Notes: generated from the letters alone by a model not told the origin. Counted from the stretch's first letter, positions 7,241 through 17,100 are shown. The stretch is 30,523 nucleotides of DNA from Sulfurimonas sp. (GCA_021157665.1 JAGGWE010000154.1:1-30523); one strand, 5' to 3'. Numbers and translations: made by a program.

Positions 7241-7246
7241 TATAAT
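7241..7246 (+). promoter_or_regulatory. -10 box of rpoD
   Basis: A perfect TATAAT preceded by TTTGGG lies 45 bases before the rpoD ATG. The 5' leader carries GGAG at 7276-7279. It is divergent from, and about 45 bases away from, the sigma-54 promoter of flgF. Confidence 0.65.
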
Positions 7247-7290
7247 CCATTCTTTAAAAAAACTTAAAAACTATCGGAGCTAAATCCAAT

Positions 7291-9126
7291 ATGACAGCAA
7301 AAGAACTCAACAAAGCCATAGACACTTTTTTTAGTGAACACAAATCAAAAGATTGTGCTACTTATGAATCCTTAATCGAACTTTTTGAAAAACAGCCAAC
7401 AGCTGCACAAGCTAAAAATATTTTTAAGCTTGCTACAAAGCATAAAACTTGTCTATATACATCTTCAGAACATGCTAAAAAACTTAATGATAAAGAAGCA
7501 GAAGCAAGAAGAAATGCACAAAGAAAGATGCTTGAAAACAATGAGACTGATAAATTTGACATCTTAAAAGAACATGAGTTACTAGAGTGGTCTCGTTCAG
7601 ATTCTCCTGTTCGTATGTATCTTCGTGAAATGGGTCAAATTCCTCTTCTTACTAAAGAAGAAGAGATTGAAATATCTAAGAAAATTGAGGGTGGAGAGAG
7701 TATTATTATCGATGCTATCTGTTCAGTTCCTTATCTTATAAATTTCATTTTAGACTATAAAGAACCTTTAATTAACCGTGAAAGAAGAGTTAAAGAGTTA
7801 TTTAGAAGTTTTGAAGATGAAAAAGATGATGATGATTCTAGTGAAGAAAAAGAAAAAACAACTTCAAATAATGATGATAAAAGTAGAGTTGAAAAAGTAA
7901 CTTTTAGCTTTAAAGCACTAGAAAAAGCTAAAAAAGAGTGGCTTAAACTTAATGAAAAGATACCTGAAAATATAGATGGAGAGGTAACAGAAGAGATTAT
8001 TCATTATTATCTAAATGTTACATTTAAAAAATTGGTTTTAAAAGAAAAACTTCTTGATCTTGGACCAACATCTAAACTAATCAATGAACTTGTTAAAGCA
8101 ATGGAAACTGCACTTAGAAGTGATGATGGTTATGATAAAGAGTTAAAAAGATTAGAGTATAAACTACCTCTTTTTAATGCAACTCTAAAAGCTAACCACA
8201 AAATTTTAGTAGAGAAAATCCAAGAACTAAACAAAGAAGATATTGCTGGAATGGTTCCAGAAGCTACAATGGTTTCTACATATATGGAGATTAAAAAACT
8301 TGTACAAACAAAAGAAGCTAGTAAAAATAGTTTTGATATGGAACCTGAAAAACTAGGTGATATTTTAGAACAAATCAAGCGTGGTAAAAATATCTCTGAA
8401 ATCTCAAAAACTAAAATGGCAAAATCAAATCTTAGATTAGTTGTTTCAATTGCAAAAAGATATACTAACCGTGGATTACCTTTCCTTGACTTAATTCAAG
8501 AAGGAAATATCGGGCTTATGAAAGCTGTTGATAAATTTGAATATCAAAAAGGTTACAAATTTTCAACTTATGCTACTTGGTGGATTCGCCAAGCTATATC
8601 TCGTGCTATTGCTGATCAAGCTAGAACTATCCGTATCCCTATTCATATGATTGAAACAATCAACCGTATTAATAAAATCATGCGTAAACACCTTCAAGAG
8701 CATGGTAAAGAGCCAGATGTTGATGTAATCGCGGAAGAAGTTGGTCTTTCTGTTGAAAAAGTTAAAAATGTTATTAAAATCACAAAAGAACCTATATCTC
8801 TTGAAGCTCCTATTGGTAGTGAAGATGATGGTCGTTTTGGTGATTTTATAGAGGACAAAACTTCGGTTTCTCCTGCTGATGCTATATTAAAAGATGATTT
8901 AAGAGTTCAGATTGAAAATGTACTAGAGCAATTAAATGAGAGAGAAAAAGCTGTTATAAAACTTCGCTTTGGAATTATGGATGATGAATCAGATAGAACG
9001 CTAGAAGAGATTGGTAAAGAGTTAAGTGTAACTCGTGAAAGAGTTCGTCAAATCGAATCAAGTGCAATTAAAAAACTTAAACACCCTAAAGTTGGTCGTA
9101 AACTTAAAAACTATATAGAAGAATAA
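7291..9126 (+). CDS. rpoD: primary sigma factor RpoD (sigma-70)
   Basis: This is the housekeeping sigma factor that directs RNA polymerase to -10 promoters. In the 611 residues, region 1.1 is replaced by a charged N-terminus. Region 1.2 is SDSPVRMYLREMGQIPLL (about residues 104-121). A long acidic non-conserved insert follows (about 170-360, including a DEKDDDDSSEEKEK run). Region 2 is LRLVVSIAKRYTNRGLPFLD through FSTYATWWIRQAISRAI (about 380-440), region 3 is around 455-530, and region 4 ends in LEEIGKELSVTRERVRQIE (about 570-590). All core regions are intact. A downstream PAS-domain gene starts nine bases after its stop. Confidence 0.98.
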   Translation: MTAKELNKAIDTFFSEHKSKDCATYESLIELFEKQPTAAQAKNIFKLATKHKTCLYTSSEHAKKLNDKEAEARRNAQRKMLENNETDKFDILKEHELLEWSRSDSPVRMYLREMGQIPLLTKEEEIEISKKIEGGESIIIDAICSVPYLINFILDYKEPLINRERRVKELFRSFEDEKDDDDSSEEKEKTTSNNDDKSRVEKVTFSFKALEKAKKEWLKLNEKIPENIDGEVTEEIIHYYLNVTFKKLVLKEKLLDLGPTSKLINELVKAMETALRSDDGYDKELKRLEYKLPLFNATLKANHKILVEKIQELNKEDIAGMVPEATMVSTYMEIKKLVQTKEASKNSFDMEPEKLGDILEQIKRGKNISEISKTKMAKSNLRLVVSIAKRYTNRGLPFLDLIQEGNIGLMKAVDKFEYQKGYKFSTYATWWIRQAISRAIADQARTIRIPIHMIETINRINKIMRKHLQEHGKEPDVDVIAEEVGLSVEKVKNVIKITKEPISLEAPIGSEDDGRFGDFIEDKTSVSPADAILKDDLRVQIENVLEQLNEREKAVIKLRFGIMDDESDRTLEEIGKELSVTRERVRQIESSAIKKLKHPKVGRKLKNYIEE

Positions 9127-9135
9127 AAAAACATT

Positions 9136-9822
9136 ATGACATTTGAACAACAATGGATTGAGTATGACTATAATCCTTTTATATTGTTTAGTTCAAATGG
9201 AAAAGTAATTTCTCTAAATTCAGAAGCACAATTCCTTTTAGGAGTTGCACAAACCTCAGAACTCTTTGAGTTGGCTTCTGCTTATGCAAATATCACATTT
9301 GGATTTAAAACTACATTTTTAGAACTAGAATTTTCAAGATTTAAATTTTTTGGTCTGACAGTTGGATATGCAACTGAAGATGAGATAGGTATAAAACTAT
9401 ACCAAACTCCATCATTTAAAATAAATCAACCAAAGCCTACTGGTGAATTAACAAATATATATACTCTTGTAGATTTATGTATCTCAACAAACTCAATAAG
9501 TTCAAATATTAAATTCATAAAAGAGTTTGATCCTACTATTCCAGAGGTTATTATTAATTCAAATAATTTTATTAAAATATTAAACAAAGCATATTCATGT
9601 TTTTGGGAAAATGAAGAGATAACTACTAAAATATTTTTTAGAGTTGGAGAGCATATTAAATTTGAAGATAAAAAATATAGTTTATTTTCTATAGAGGTTA
9701 AAGCAAAAAATCAAAATCAAAATAAACTAGATGAACTAAAAATATTTGCTCAAAATAATAACTTTTTCTTAGATACAAAAAAGAGTCTCATTAGTATAAA
9801 TATACCAATGATTACTTCTTAA
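9136..9822 (+). CDS. PAS domain plus degenerate histidine-kinase-like domain
   Basis: This 228-residue soluble protein opens with a PAS-like segment (NPFILFSSNGKVISLNSEAQFLLG). From about residue 105 the layout resembles the start of a GHKL ATPase domain: LVDLCISTN, a strand IKFIKEFDPTIP, then VIINSNNFIKILNKAYSCF in the position of the N-box helix. The end, NNNFFLDTKKSLISINIPMI, resembles the last strands of a kinase domain. There is no convincing phospho-accepting His/Glu-Pro motif, no Asn-box and no DxGxG glycine loop, so it is unlikely to bind or transfer ATP phosphate. It starts nine bases after rpoD and is probably co-transcribed with it. Its 3' end overlaps the convergent gene by 11 bases. 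The domain reading is inference from pattern. Confidence 0.55.
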   Translation: MTFEQQWIEYDYNPFILFSSNGKVISLNSEAQFLLGVAQTSELFELASAYANITFGFKTTFLELEFSRFKFFGLTVGYATEDEIGIKLYQTPSFKINQPKPTGELTNIYTLVDLCISTNSISSNIKFIKEFDPTIPEVIINSNNFIKILNKAYSCFWENEEITTKIFFRVGEHIKFEDKKYSLFSIEVKAKNQNQNKLDELKIFAQNNNFFLDTKKSLISINIPMITS

Positions 9823-10321
9823 AAAGCTCTTTAGAACTTACAGAACCAACAACAATCCCGATAAGTAATGATGGAAGATAAACAGAAATATCTAAAATAT
9901 GATTATTATTTAATGCAATAAATCCAAGAACTAAAAATATATATGGAACTAATCTAAAAACAGAAACACTTCCTCTAGCACCATGTTTAGCACTATCTAT
10001 ACTAAATGTTTTTATTTTTGCTCTTTCTTCTTTAACAATCTCTTTTAAATCCAACTCTTCAAATGGAGCTTCATTTATAGGCTCATCATCATAAAGTTCA
10101 TGTGGATCTTCTATGCTGTCAAGTAAGTCTCTTTTTTCTTCAATAGCTTTTGATTCTACTTGATTATTTATCATCTTTCTATATGCGAAAGATGAACCAA
10201 GTATCACAAATAAACTACTTAAAAATGCAACTTGCATATTTATATAAAAATTAAAAGATATAAAATAAGTTGCAATAATTAAAACTTGAGTTATAAAGAT
10301 AAGTTTAATACTGTTTTTCAC
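9812..10321 (-). CDS. membrane protein of unknown function, linked to AtpZ
   Basis: The protein has two N-terminal membrane helices (SIKLIFITQVLIIATYFISF and a second at about 28-46), an acidic cytoplasmic loop (residues about 50-115, rich in Glu/Asp) and two C-terminal helices. I choose the GTG at 10321 (169 aa), because AGGA lies six bases upstream and it gives a short overlap with the AtpZ-like gene. An ATG 24 bases earlier would give 177 aa and a longer overlap. Its position after hemL and an AtpZ/AtpI-like gene is shared with Campylobacter. I cannot assign a role, but a helper for the same membrane complex is plausible. Confidence 0.7.
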   Translation of the reverse strand: MKNSIKLIFITQVLIIATYFISFNFYINMQVAFLSSLFVILGSSFAYRKMINNQVESKAIEEKRDLLDSIEDPHELYDDEPINEAPFEELDLKEIVKEERAKIKTFSIDSAKHGARGSVSVFRLVPYIFLVLGFIALNNNHILDISVYLPSLLIGIVVGSVSSKELFKK

Positions 10322-10634
10322 CGTAATCCTCATCATCTTCATCATCTTGCAATCTCTTTTTTATAGCATATCTAGGCTCTTTTGCTAACTCTTCATAGCC
10401 CTCTTTTTGTTTTTTATATGCTTTATAAACATTTAAAATTGCAGCTGCAATCCCGATAAAAACACCGATGAAAAAAGTCCACTCGATACCAGTCATACTT
10501 CTAAGTAAATAACCGATACCAACACCCATAACAACAGCGACAACCATAGAAATTCCTAAAGACAAGCTATCTGCTGCTTCTATAATAGGCTTTATTCTTG
10601 GCTTTTTCTCTTCCTCTTTGGGTTGATTATCCAT
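10305..10634 (-). CDS. AtpZ/AtpI-family membrane protein
   Basis: This 109-residue protein has two hydrophobic helices (ISMVVAVVMGVGIGYLL and TFFIGVFIGIAAAILNVYKA) linked by a short hairpin, with charged N- and C-terminal tails. The layout and the glycine-rich first helix match the AtpZ/AtpI family, small proteins associated with F1Fo ATP synthase c-ring assembly or Mg2+ transport. No ATP synthase genes are in the window, so the link is by family only. It overlaps the end of hemL by eight bases and its own end overlaps the downstream membrane-protein gene, so the three form an operon. Confidence 0.8.
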   Translation of the reverse strand: MDNQPKEEEKKPRIKPIIEAADSLSLGISMVVAVVMGVGIGYLLRSMTGIEWTFFIGVFIGIAAAILNVYKAYKKQKEGYEELAKEPRYAIKKRLQDDEDDEDYGEKQY

Positions 10635-11919
10635 TAGTTATAGCTTTGAAAACTTTTGCACTTGCCTTAATAGTATCTTCTATCATCTCATCAGTAGTTG
10701 CAGTTGAGATAAAACCTGTCTCATAAAGTGAACAAGCAAAGTAAAAACCTTCACTTAACATACCAGAATGAAATTTAGCAAAAAGTTCAGCATCAGAATT
10801 ACAAGCATCAGCGAAGTTTTTAACTGGTTTTTCGTTAAAAAAGAAACCAAACATACTTCCTCTTACATCTGTTTGCATAGTAATCCCACATGCCAAAGCT
10901 TCAGCTTTCATCCCCTCAACAAGTCTAGTTGCACGAGCCTCTAAAACTGCCATAACTCTTGCATTTTGTTTTAGTTTAGTTAATGCGGCATATCCTGCTG
11001 CCATTGCAACTGGATTTCCACTTAGTGTTCCTGCTTGATAAACTGGACCTTCAGGTGAAAGCATCGCCATAATCTCTGCTCTTGCTCCAAAAGCACCAAC
11101 TGGCATACCACCACCGATAACTTTACCTAGTGTGATAATATCTGGCTTAACACCAGTGATAGACTCAGCACCATTTATAGTAGCTCTAAAACCACTCATA
11201 ACTTCATCAAAAATCAAAAGAGTTCCATTTTCATCACAAAGCTTTCTTAACTCATGTAAAAACTCTTTATCGGCTGGAACTAGACCCATATTTCCTGCTA
11301 TTGGTTCTATAATAACACAAGCAATATCATCTGAATCTGCAAAACATTTTTTTACACTCTCTATGTTGTTATACTCAGCTAAAAGTGTATGTTTTGTAAA
11401 ATCAGCTGGAACACCAGGGCTTGATGGATTTCCAAAAGTTGCTGCACCTGAACCTGCTTCAACTAAAAGTGCATCACTATGCCCATGATAACAACCTGTA
11501 AATTTAACAATATTATCACGAGAAGTAAATCCACGAGCAAGACGAATAGCAGACATTACAGCTTCTGTTCCACTACTTACAAATCTAACTTTATCGATTG
11601 AATCAAAAAACTCTACAACAAGTTTTGCTAACTCAGTTTCTGCAATAGTAGGTGCTCCAAAACTAAGACCATGTTTTACAGCTTCTATAACAGCTTTTTC
11701 TATAGACTCATCTCTGTGACCAAAGATAAGTGGTCCCCAACTTTGAACAAAATCAACATATTTATTGCCATCAACATCTGTTAAATAAGCACCCTCACCC
11801 TCTGTAATAAAGATTGGAGTACCACCAACACTTTTAAATGCTCTAACTGGAGAGTTTACTCCACCTGGAATTAGTTCTTGTGCTTCTTGGAATGCTTTTA
11901 TTGATAAATCTGTGCTCAT
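10627..11919 (-). CDS. hemL: glutamate-1-semialdehyde 2,1-aminomutase, HemL
   Basis: HemL converts glutamate-1-semialdehyde to 5-aminolevulinate, the committed precursor of haem and other tetrapyrroles in the C5 pathway. The 430-residue length is standard. Motifs include IPGGVNSPVRAFKSVGGTP at the N-terminus, SSGTEAVMSAIRLAR (cofactor phosphate), FDEVMSGFRA, and TLGKVIGGGMPVGAFG with the PLP-binding lysine near residue 266. It is the first gene of a three-gene minus-strand operon (hemL, atpZ-like, membrane protein). A GGCATGTG word lies in the gene, read as LACGI. Confidence 0.97.
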   Translation of the reverse strand: MSTDLSIKAFQEAQELIPGGVNSPVRAFKSVGGTPIFITEGEGAYLTDVDGNKYVDFVQSWGPLIFGHRDESIEKAVIEAVKHGLSFGAPTIAETELAKLVVEFFDSIDKVRFVSSGTEAVMSAIRLARGFTSRDNIVKFTGCYHGHSDALLVEAGSGAATFGNPSSPGVPADFTKHTLLAEYNNIESVKKCFADSDDIACVIIEPIAGNMGLVPADKEFLHELRKLCDENGTLLIFDEVMSGFRATINGAESITGVKPDIITLGKVIGGGMPVGAFGARAEIMAMLSPEGPVYQAGTLSGNPVAMAAGYAALTKLKQNARVMAVLEARATRLVEGMKAEALACGITMQTDVRGSMFGFFFNEKPVKNFADACNSDAELFAKFHSGMLSEGFYFACSLYETGFISTATTDEMIEDTIKASAKVFKAITNG

Positions 11920-11944
11920 ATGATGACCTTAATAATTTTTTTGT

Positions 11945-11950
11945 ATTATA
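11945..11950 (-). promoter_or_regulatory. -10 box of hemL
   Basis: On the minus strand TTTGCTATAATAC contains a perfect TATAAT 25 bases before the hemL ATG. The intergenic region is shared with the divergent TonB-like gene. Confidence 0.55.
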
Positions 11951-11976
11951 GCAAAGTAGTATTAATTTTCATTAGC

Positions 11977-11982
11977 TATAAT
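11977..11982 (+). promoter_or_regulatory. -10 box of the TonB-like gene
   Basis: The sequence ATTAGCTATAATC contains TATAAT 29 bases before the TTG start of the TonB-like gene. It faces away from the hemL -10, whose centre lies about 32 bases to the left. Confidence 0.55.
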
Positions 11983-12011
11983 CTTCAATAATTAAAACTA
12001 AATGGATAAAT

Positions 12012-12884
12012 TTGAATCGTTCTTCTTTCGCTTTATTTGTAGCACTACTAATTCATCTTTTATTTGTACTATTGTTTTGGATTTTAGGTCTTATTACTCC
12101 AGATATAGAAAAAAAACAGGTAAATAAAGAGAATAAAATAAAAATTTCACTAAGAGAATTACCAAAGAAACATAAAAAATCAGGCTTAAAAAAAGAGTTA
12201 ATTAAACCATCCCCAATCGCACCACCAATGCCTAAAGGCTCACAATTAAAAGAGATTATAAAATATAAACCACAAAAAAGTTCTAAAAAAACAAAACTAA
12301 ATCCAAAGCCAAAACCTAAAATTATAAAACCAAAACCTATACCACAAACAAAAATAGAACCTCTTCCACCTAAAAAACCGTATATAGAACTTAAAAAAAA
12401 GATAAAAAAAAGAGTTAGAAACAAAGAGCCGATAGACCCACTTTATGAATTACTTTCACAAGATAAATCTAATGACAAGAGAGCAAAAAAAGCTAAAACT
12501 TCAAATTCAAAATTAGGTGCAGGTGGAACTAGTAGAGAGATGAAAAAACTTTATGGTTCAGAGTGGGGTAAACTTACAACTGGACAACAAGAGTATCTTT
12601 TAGATAATACAGAAATCATGAGAAGAATAACTCAAGAGGTTTTAAATAGACAAGCAAGAGTAAGCAATATTAACGATATAAATGTAAACAGAAGCAATGT
12701 TGTAGAGTTTTATCTTCATCCAAATGGAGATATGAGCGACTTTAAATTTTTATCTAAAAGTGGCTACTATGTACTAGACGATATAACAAAGGCTACAATA
12801 GGATATGCTTATAGCAAATACCCTAGACCAAGTGAAAAAACACTTATCAGATATAATGTATTTTATAATTTAGCTAGATATTAA
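12012..12884 (+). CDS. TonB-like energy-transducing protein
   Basis: This 290-residue protein starts at a TTG with GGA about seven bases before. The ATG ten bases upstream is in another frame that stops within 45 codons, so TTG is the best choice. A single N-terminal membrane anchor (FALFVALLIHLLFVLLFWIL) is followed by a long Lys/Pro-rich spacer (about residues 45-130) and a C-terminal TonB-type domain (NVVEFYLHPNGDMSDFKFL, then SGYYVLDD and YPRP). It would span the periplasm and transmit proton-motive force to outer membrane receptors. No exbB/exbD is adjacent; it precedes the RND efflux genes by 70 bases. Confidence 0.85.
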   Translation: MNRSSFALFVALLIHLLFVLLFWILGLITPDIEKKQVNKENKIKISLRELPKKHKKSGLKKELIKPSPIAPPMPKGSQLKEIIKYKPQKSSKKTKLNPKPKPKIIKPKPIPQTKIEPLPPKKPYIELKKKIKKRVRNKEPIDPLYELLSQDKSNDKRAKKAKTSNSKLGAGGTSREMKKLYGSEWGKLTTGQQEYLLDNTEIMRRITQEVLNRQARVSNINDINVNRSNVVEFYLHPNGDMSDFKFLSKSGYYVLDDITKATIGYAYSKYPRPSEKTLIRYNVFYNLARY

Positions 12885-12898
12885 AATCCACATGCTAG

Positions 12899-12919
12899 GA
12901 TATTTTTAGATATTTTTAG
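12899..12919 (+). repeat. 10-base direct repeat upstream of the efflux operon
   Basis: The sequence GATATTTTTA is repeated immediately (12899-12908 and 12909-12918, followed by a further G) in the 69-base gap before the efflux operon, about 35 bases before the ATG at 12954. A ten-base period puts both copies on the same face of the helix, as in PhoB/OmpR-type operators. It may also be a chance feature of an AT-rich gap. Confidence 0.35.
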
Positions 12920-12953
12920 GTAGAATTATTTAAATTTTTATAGGAATAAGCAT

Positions 12954-14126
12954 ATGAATCATTATAAAAAAATATTAAATAGCGTTATTTTATCTTCGTT
13001 TATACTTATAGTTGGATGTTCGGAACAAAAACAAACTCAAATTAAGAAAGAGATTCCACCATTAGCAGTAAACACTATAACGATTAAAAAAGAGCCTGTT
13101 CCCATCTGGAAACAATACACTGGAACAACAAAAGCAAGTAGTGTTCAAGAGATAAAAGCTAGAGTATCTGGAATACTTCAAAAGATTTATTTTAAAGATG
13201 GTCAAAGTGTAAAAAAAGGTCAAAAACTATTTAAAATAGAACAAGCCAAATATTTAGCCTCACTAAATGCTGCTAAGGCTAAAAAAGCACAAGATGAAGC
13301 TTCTCTAAAATTAGCCATTGCTGATGTTGCCAGATATGAACCTTTAGTTGAAGAAGGTTTAGCTCCTCGTGCAACACTAGAGCAGTATGAAGCAAAAAGA
13401 GCTGGACTTAAAGCTGCTATCGCTGGAGATATAGCTGAGATAAATAGAGCTAAACTAGAACTAAGTTATACCATCATAAAGGCTCCAATATCTGGAAGAG
13501 TAAGTGCTCGGCATGTGGATGTTGGAAATTTAGTTGGTCAAGGTGAATCAACACTACTTACAACCATCACACAAGTTAATCCTCTCTATGCTTATTTTTC
13601 ACCCTCACAAGATGATGCTAGACTGTTTCAAAAATATAGAAACAAAGAAAATCCTGATGCTTATATAGAAGTAGATGGAAGTATGGAAGATATTAGACTA
13701 GATGGTTTCGTTGATTTTGCAGATAACAAAGTTGATTCACTAACTTCAACTATCTCTATGCGTGCTACTATAAAAAACCCACATGCCAAGGTTTTTTCTG
13801 GTACTTTTGTTTATGTAAATATTTTTATAAATAACAAATACAAATTTTTGATGATTCCTCCTGAAGTGATTTTTTCTGATCAACTTGGTAAATTTGTATA
13901 TACAGTAGATGAAAAAGAACAGGCAAAAAGAGTAGATATAAAAACTGGCTATTCTCAAAGACTTTATGTAAGTGTTGAGAGTGGGCTTAAAGATGGCGAT
14001 AAAGTTATAGTATCTTCTCTTATTAAGGTAAAAGAGGGAAGAAAGCTCTCAACAACTGATGTTACTTTAACTCATGGAATTAAAGCTATCTTAAAAACAA
14101 ACAATCTAGTTCCAACAAAGAAATAA
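12954..14126 (+). CDS. RND efflux periplasmic adaptor lipoprotein (AcrA/CmeA type)
   Basis: This is the membrane fusion protein of a tripartite drug or bile-salt type pump. It has a lipoprotein signal with lipobox LIVGC, acylated at about Cys22. The HlyD-like adaptor layout follows: an N-terminal beta/lipoyl strand (VSGILQKIYFKDGQSVKKGQKLF), an alpha-helical hairpin (AKKAQDEASLKLAIADVARYE), a second lipoyl half (LSYTIIKAPISGRVSARHVDVG) and a C-terminal beta-barrel and membrane-proximal region. The 390-residue length is typical of AcrA/CmeA. It is three bases before the permease gene, with an AGGAA ribosome-binding site. Two GGCATGTG words lie in it, one forcing CGG CAT GTG for Arg-His-Val. 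Confidence 0.93.
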   Translation: MNHYKKILNSVILSSFILIVGCSEQKQTQIKKEIPPLAVNTITIKKEPVPIWKQYTGTTKASSVQEIKARVSGILQKIYFKDGQSVKKGQKLFKIEQAKYLASLNAAKAKKAQDEASLKLAIADVARYEPLVEEGLAPRATLEQYEAKRAGLKAAIAGDIAEINRAKLELSYTIIKAPISGRVSARHVDVGNLVGQGESTLLTTITQVNPLYAYFSPSQDDARLFQKYRNKENPDAYIEVDGSMEDIRLDGFVDFADNKVDSLTSTISMRATIKNPHAKVFSGTFVYVNIFINNKYKFLMIPPEVIFSDQLGKFVYTVDEKEQAKRVDIKTGYSQRLYVSVESGLKDGDKVIVSSLIKVKEGRKLSTTDVTLTHGIKAILKTNNLVPTKK

Positions 14127-14129
14127 ACT

Positions 14130-17100
14130 ATGTTTTCAGTAACTTTTATTAAAAGACCTATTTTAGCAATAGTAATTTCACTAATTATTATCGTCGCAGG
14201 AACTGTTTCACTATTTGTTCTTCCCGTATCAGAATTTCCTGATGTTGCACCCCCGACTGTAAATGTAAGTGCTAACTATACAGGTGCAAATGCCTTTGTT
14301 GTTGAAAATACAGTAACTAGAGTTTTAGAAGATAAACTAAATGGTATTAAGGGTGTAATCTATATGGATTCATCATCAAGTTCTAGTGGAAGTTCAAGTA
14401 TAAACATCTACTTTGAACCTGGTTATGATATAGATATAGGTGCAGTTGATGTCCAAAACAAAGTTTCCACTGCATCATCTTCTCTCCCAGCAGAAGTTGT
14501 ACAACAAGGTGTAGTAGTTGATAAAAAATCTCCAAATATTGTATGTCTGATTGCGATAAACGGTGACGAGAGATATGATGCTTCATTTTTAAGTAACTTT
14601 GTAAATATCAATGTATTAGATGAGATAAAAAGAATTAAAGGTGTTGGTAAGGCACAAAATATGGGTGAAAGAAAATATGCTATGCGTATTTGGTTAAATC
14701 CTGACAAACTAAAAGCACTAAATCTAACTCCAATGGAAATTATAAATGCCATTAAAAGCCAAAACAAACAAGCTTCAATAGGTAAAATAGGCTCTGCTCC
14801 ATCATTTGATGACCAGAAACAAGAGTTTACGCTTACAACACAAGGGCAACTAAGTGAAGTAAGTGAATTTGAAAATATAGTTATCAAACATAAAAAAGAT
14901 GGTTCTCTTATCTATCTAAAAGAGGTGTCTAGGGTTGTTTTAGGTAGTGAAACTTATGACTGGAATGCAATTAGTGCTAAAAAACCTGCTGGGCTAATAG
15001 GAGTATATCAACTAGGTGATGCAAATGCTTTAGATATTAGAGCAGAGATTGAAAAAACTATGCAAAACTTACAAAGTAGATTTCCAGATGGTGTTACATA
15101 CTCTGTTCCTTATGATACGACAAAGTATGTTTCAGTTGCGATTGATAATGTAAAAACAAATCTATTTATGGCTATTGGGCTTGTTATTCTCATCATATTT
15201 ATATTTTTAGGTTCTTGGCGACCAACTATTATCGCTGCTGCTGCAATTCCAGTCTCCCTTATCGGTGCTTTTGCTGCTATGGAGATAGCTGGTGGATTTT
15301 CCATAAACTTTCTTACACTTTTTGGGCTTATTTTAGCCATCGGAATTGTTGTTGATGATGTTATTTTAGTTGTTGAAAATGTTGAGGTTATTATGAAAAA
15401 AGAGCCTAATTTAACTATACCTCAGGTTGTTAAAAAATCTATGATAGAACTTATCGGTCCAATCATCTCAACAACTCTTGTTTTGGTTGCTGTTTTCATT
15501 CCAGTTTCTATGCTACCAGGGATTACAGGTGCTTTATACCAACAGTTTGCTCTTACAATCTCATTTGCTGTAATTGTTTCATCTTTAAATGCTTTAACAC
15601 TCTCCCCTGCTCTTAGTGCTATCATCATAAGAAGAGCTAAAAAAGGTGAAGAAAAATTTATAATATTTAGAGTATTTGATAAAATATTTGATGCAATAAC
15701 TGCAAAATATAAAAGCTTAATAATCACTCTCATAAAACTAAGATATTTTGTAATTTTACTTATAGGTGGAATATTTTACTTAACATACTACCTATTTATG
15801 ATTACACCTACTGGTTTTGTTCCATCAGAAGACAAGGGTGTTTGTATGGTTTCTGTAAACCTAAAACCTGGTACTTCTATCTCACAAACTACTAAGGTAA
15901 GAGCTGAAGTTGAAGATATTATATATAAAATAGAAGGTGTTAAAAATGTTGTTGCCGTTGAGGGTTATAACATCATAACAGGTTCACTTGATGGCTCTGC
16001 TGTTGCTATGTTTGTTTCACTATCTGACTGGAGTCAAAGAACTACAAAAGAAAATAGTGTTTTTGGAATTATAAAACAAATAAAACAAAAAACAAGAGTT
16101 ATCAATGAAGCAAATGTTGCTGCTTTTAATATGGCAGGAATTCCAGGTGTTGGAAATGTTGGTGGTTTTGACTTTAGGCTTCAAGATTATCTATCAGGAG
16201 ATTTGCAAACCTTTGAAGGATATGCAAAAGAGATTATAAAAGAGGCTTTTGCAGATCCACGAATTGCAGCTGCATTTACAACATTTTCCACTTCATATCC
16301 AATGTACGATATAGAGATAGATAGAGCAAAAGCAAATGCTCTTGGTGTTGATATGGCTAGTCTATTTACAACTATGCAAGCTTATCTTGGTTCTATTTAT
16401 GTAAATAACTTTACAAAATTTGGTAAAGTATTTCGTGTTTTTGTTCAAAGTGACAAAGAATATAGAAGCACAAAAGAGGATATAAGTAAACTATTTGTAA
16501 AAAGTACCTCTAACAAAATGGTTCCAATCTCTGCTATCATAAAAATAAAAGAGATGAGTGGTCCTCAAAATCTAACTCACTACAATATGTACAGAAGTAT
16601 CCAAATAAATGGTTCCCCAGCCGCTGGATATAGTTCAGGTGATGCTATGAAAGCTATGAATGAAATTTCTAAGAGAGTTTTACCTGATGGATATGGTTAC
16701 GAATGGTCGGGTATGAGTTATCAAGAAACTTTAGCTGGAAATTCTCAGATATATGTAGCTATTTTTGTTCTACTTATTGTTTTTCTTGTTCTTTCGGCTC
16801 AGTATGAGAGTTGGATTTTACCACTTATGATTTTACTCTCTGTTCCTATGGTAATCGGTGGTGCTGTCGCTGGTTTAAACTTTATGGGTATGCCATTAAA
16901 CACTTTTGCTCAAGTTGGTCTCGTCTTACTCGTCGCTCTTGCTGCTAAAAATGCTATCCTCATAGTAGAGTTTGCAAAAGAGCAAAGAGAGAGTGGAGTT
17001 AGTATAATCGACTCAGCCATAAATGCTGGAACACTCCGTTTTCGTGCGATTATGATGACTATTTTATCATTTTTATTTGGTATATTTCCTCTTGCTTTTG

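Noticed and set aside
7149..7250. N-terminal extension of flgF by 34 codons
   Set aside because: It would run through the sigma-54 promoter, whereas the internal ATG has a strong RBS and gives the expected rod-protein N-terminus.
12053..12424. Minus-strand open frame of 123 codons opposite the TonB-like gene
   Set aside because: The Lys/Pro-rich coding strand produces a Phe/Gly-rich reverse frame; the forward protein has a clear TonB-type layout.
14423..14887. Long minus-strand open frame inside the RND transporter gene
   Set aside because: It lies fully opposite a well-conserved gene, has no plausible RBS or family features, and reflects codon use of the real gene.
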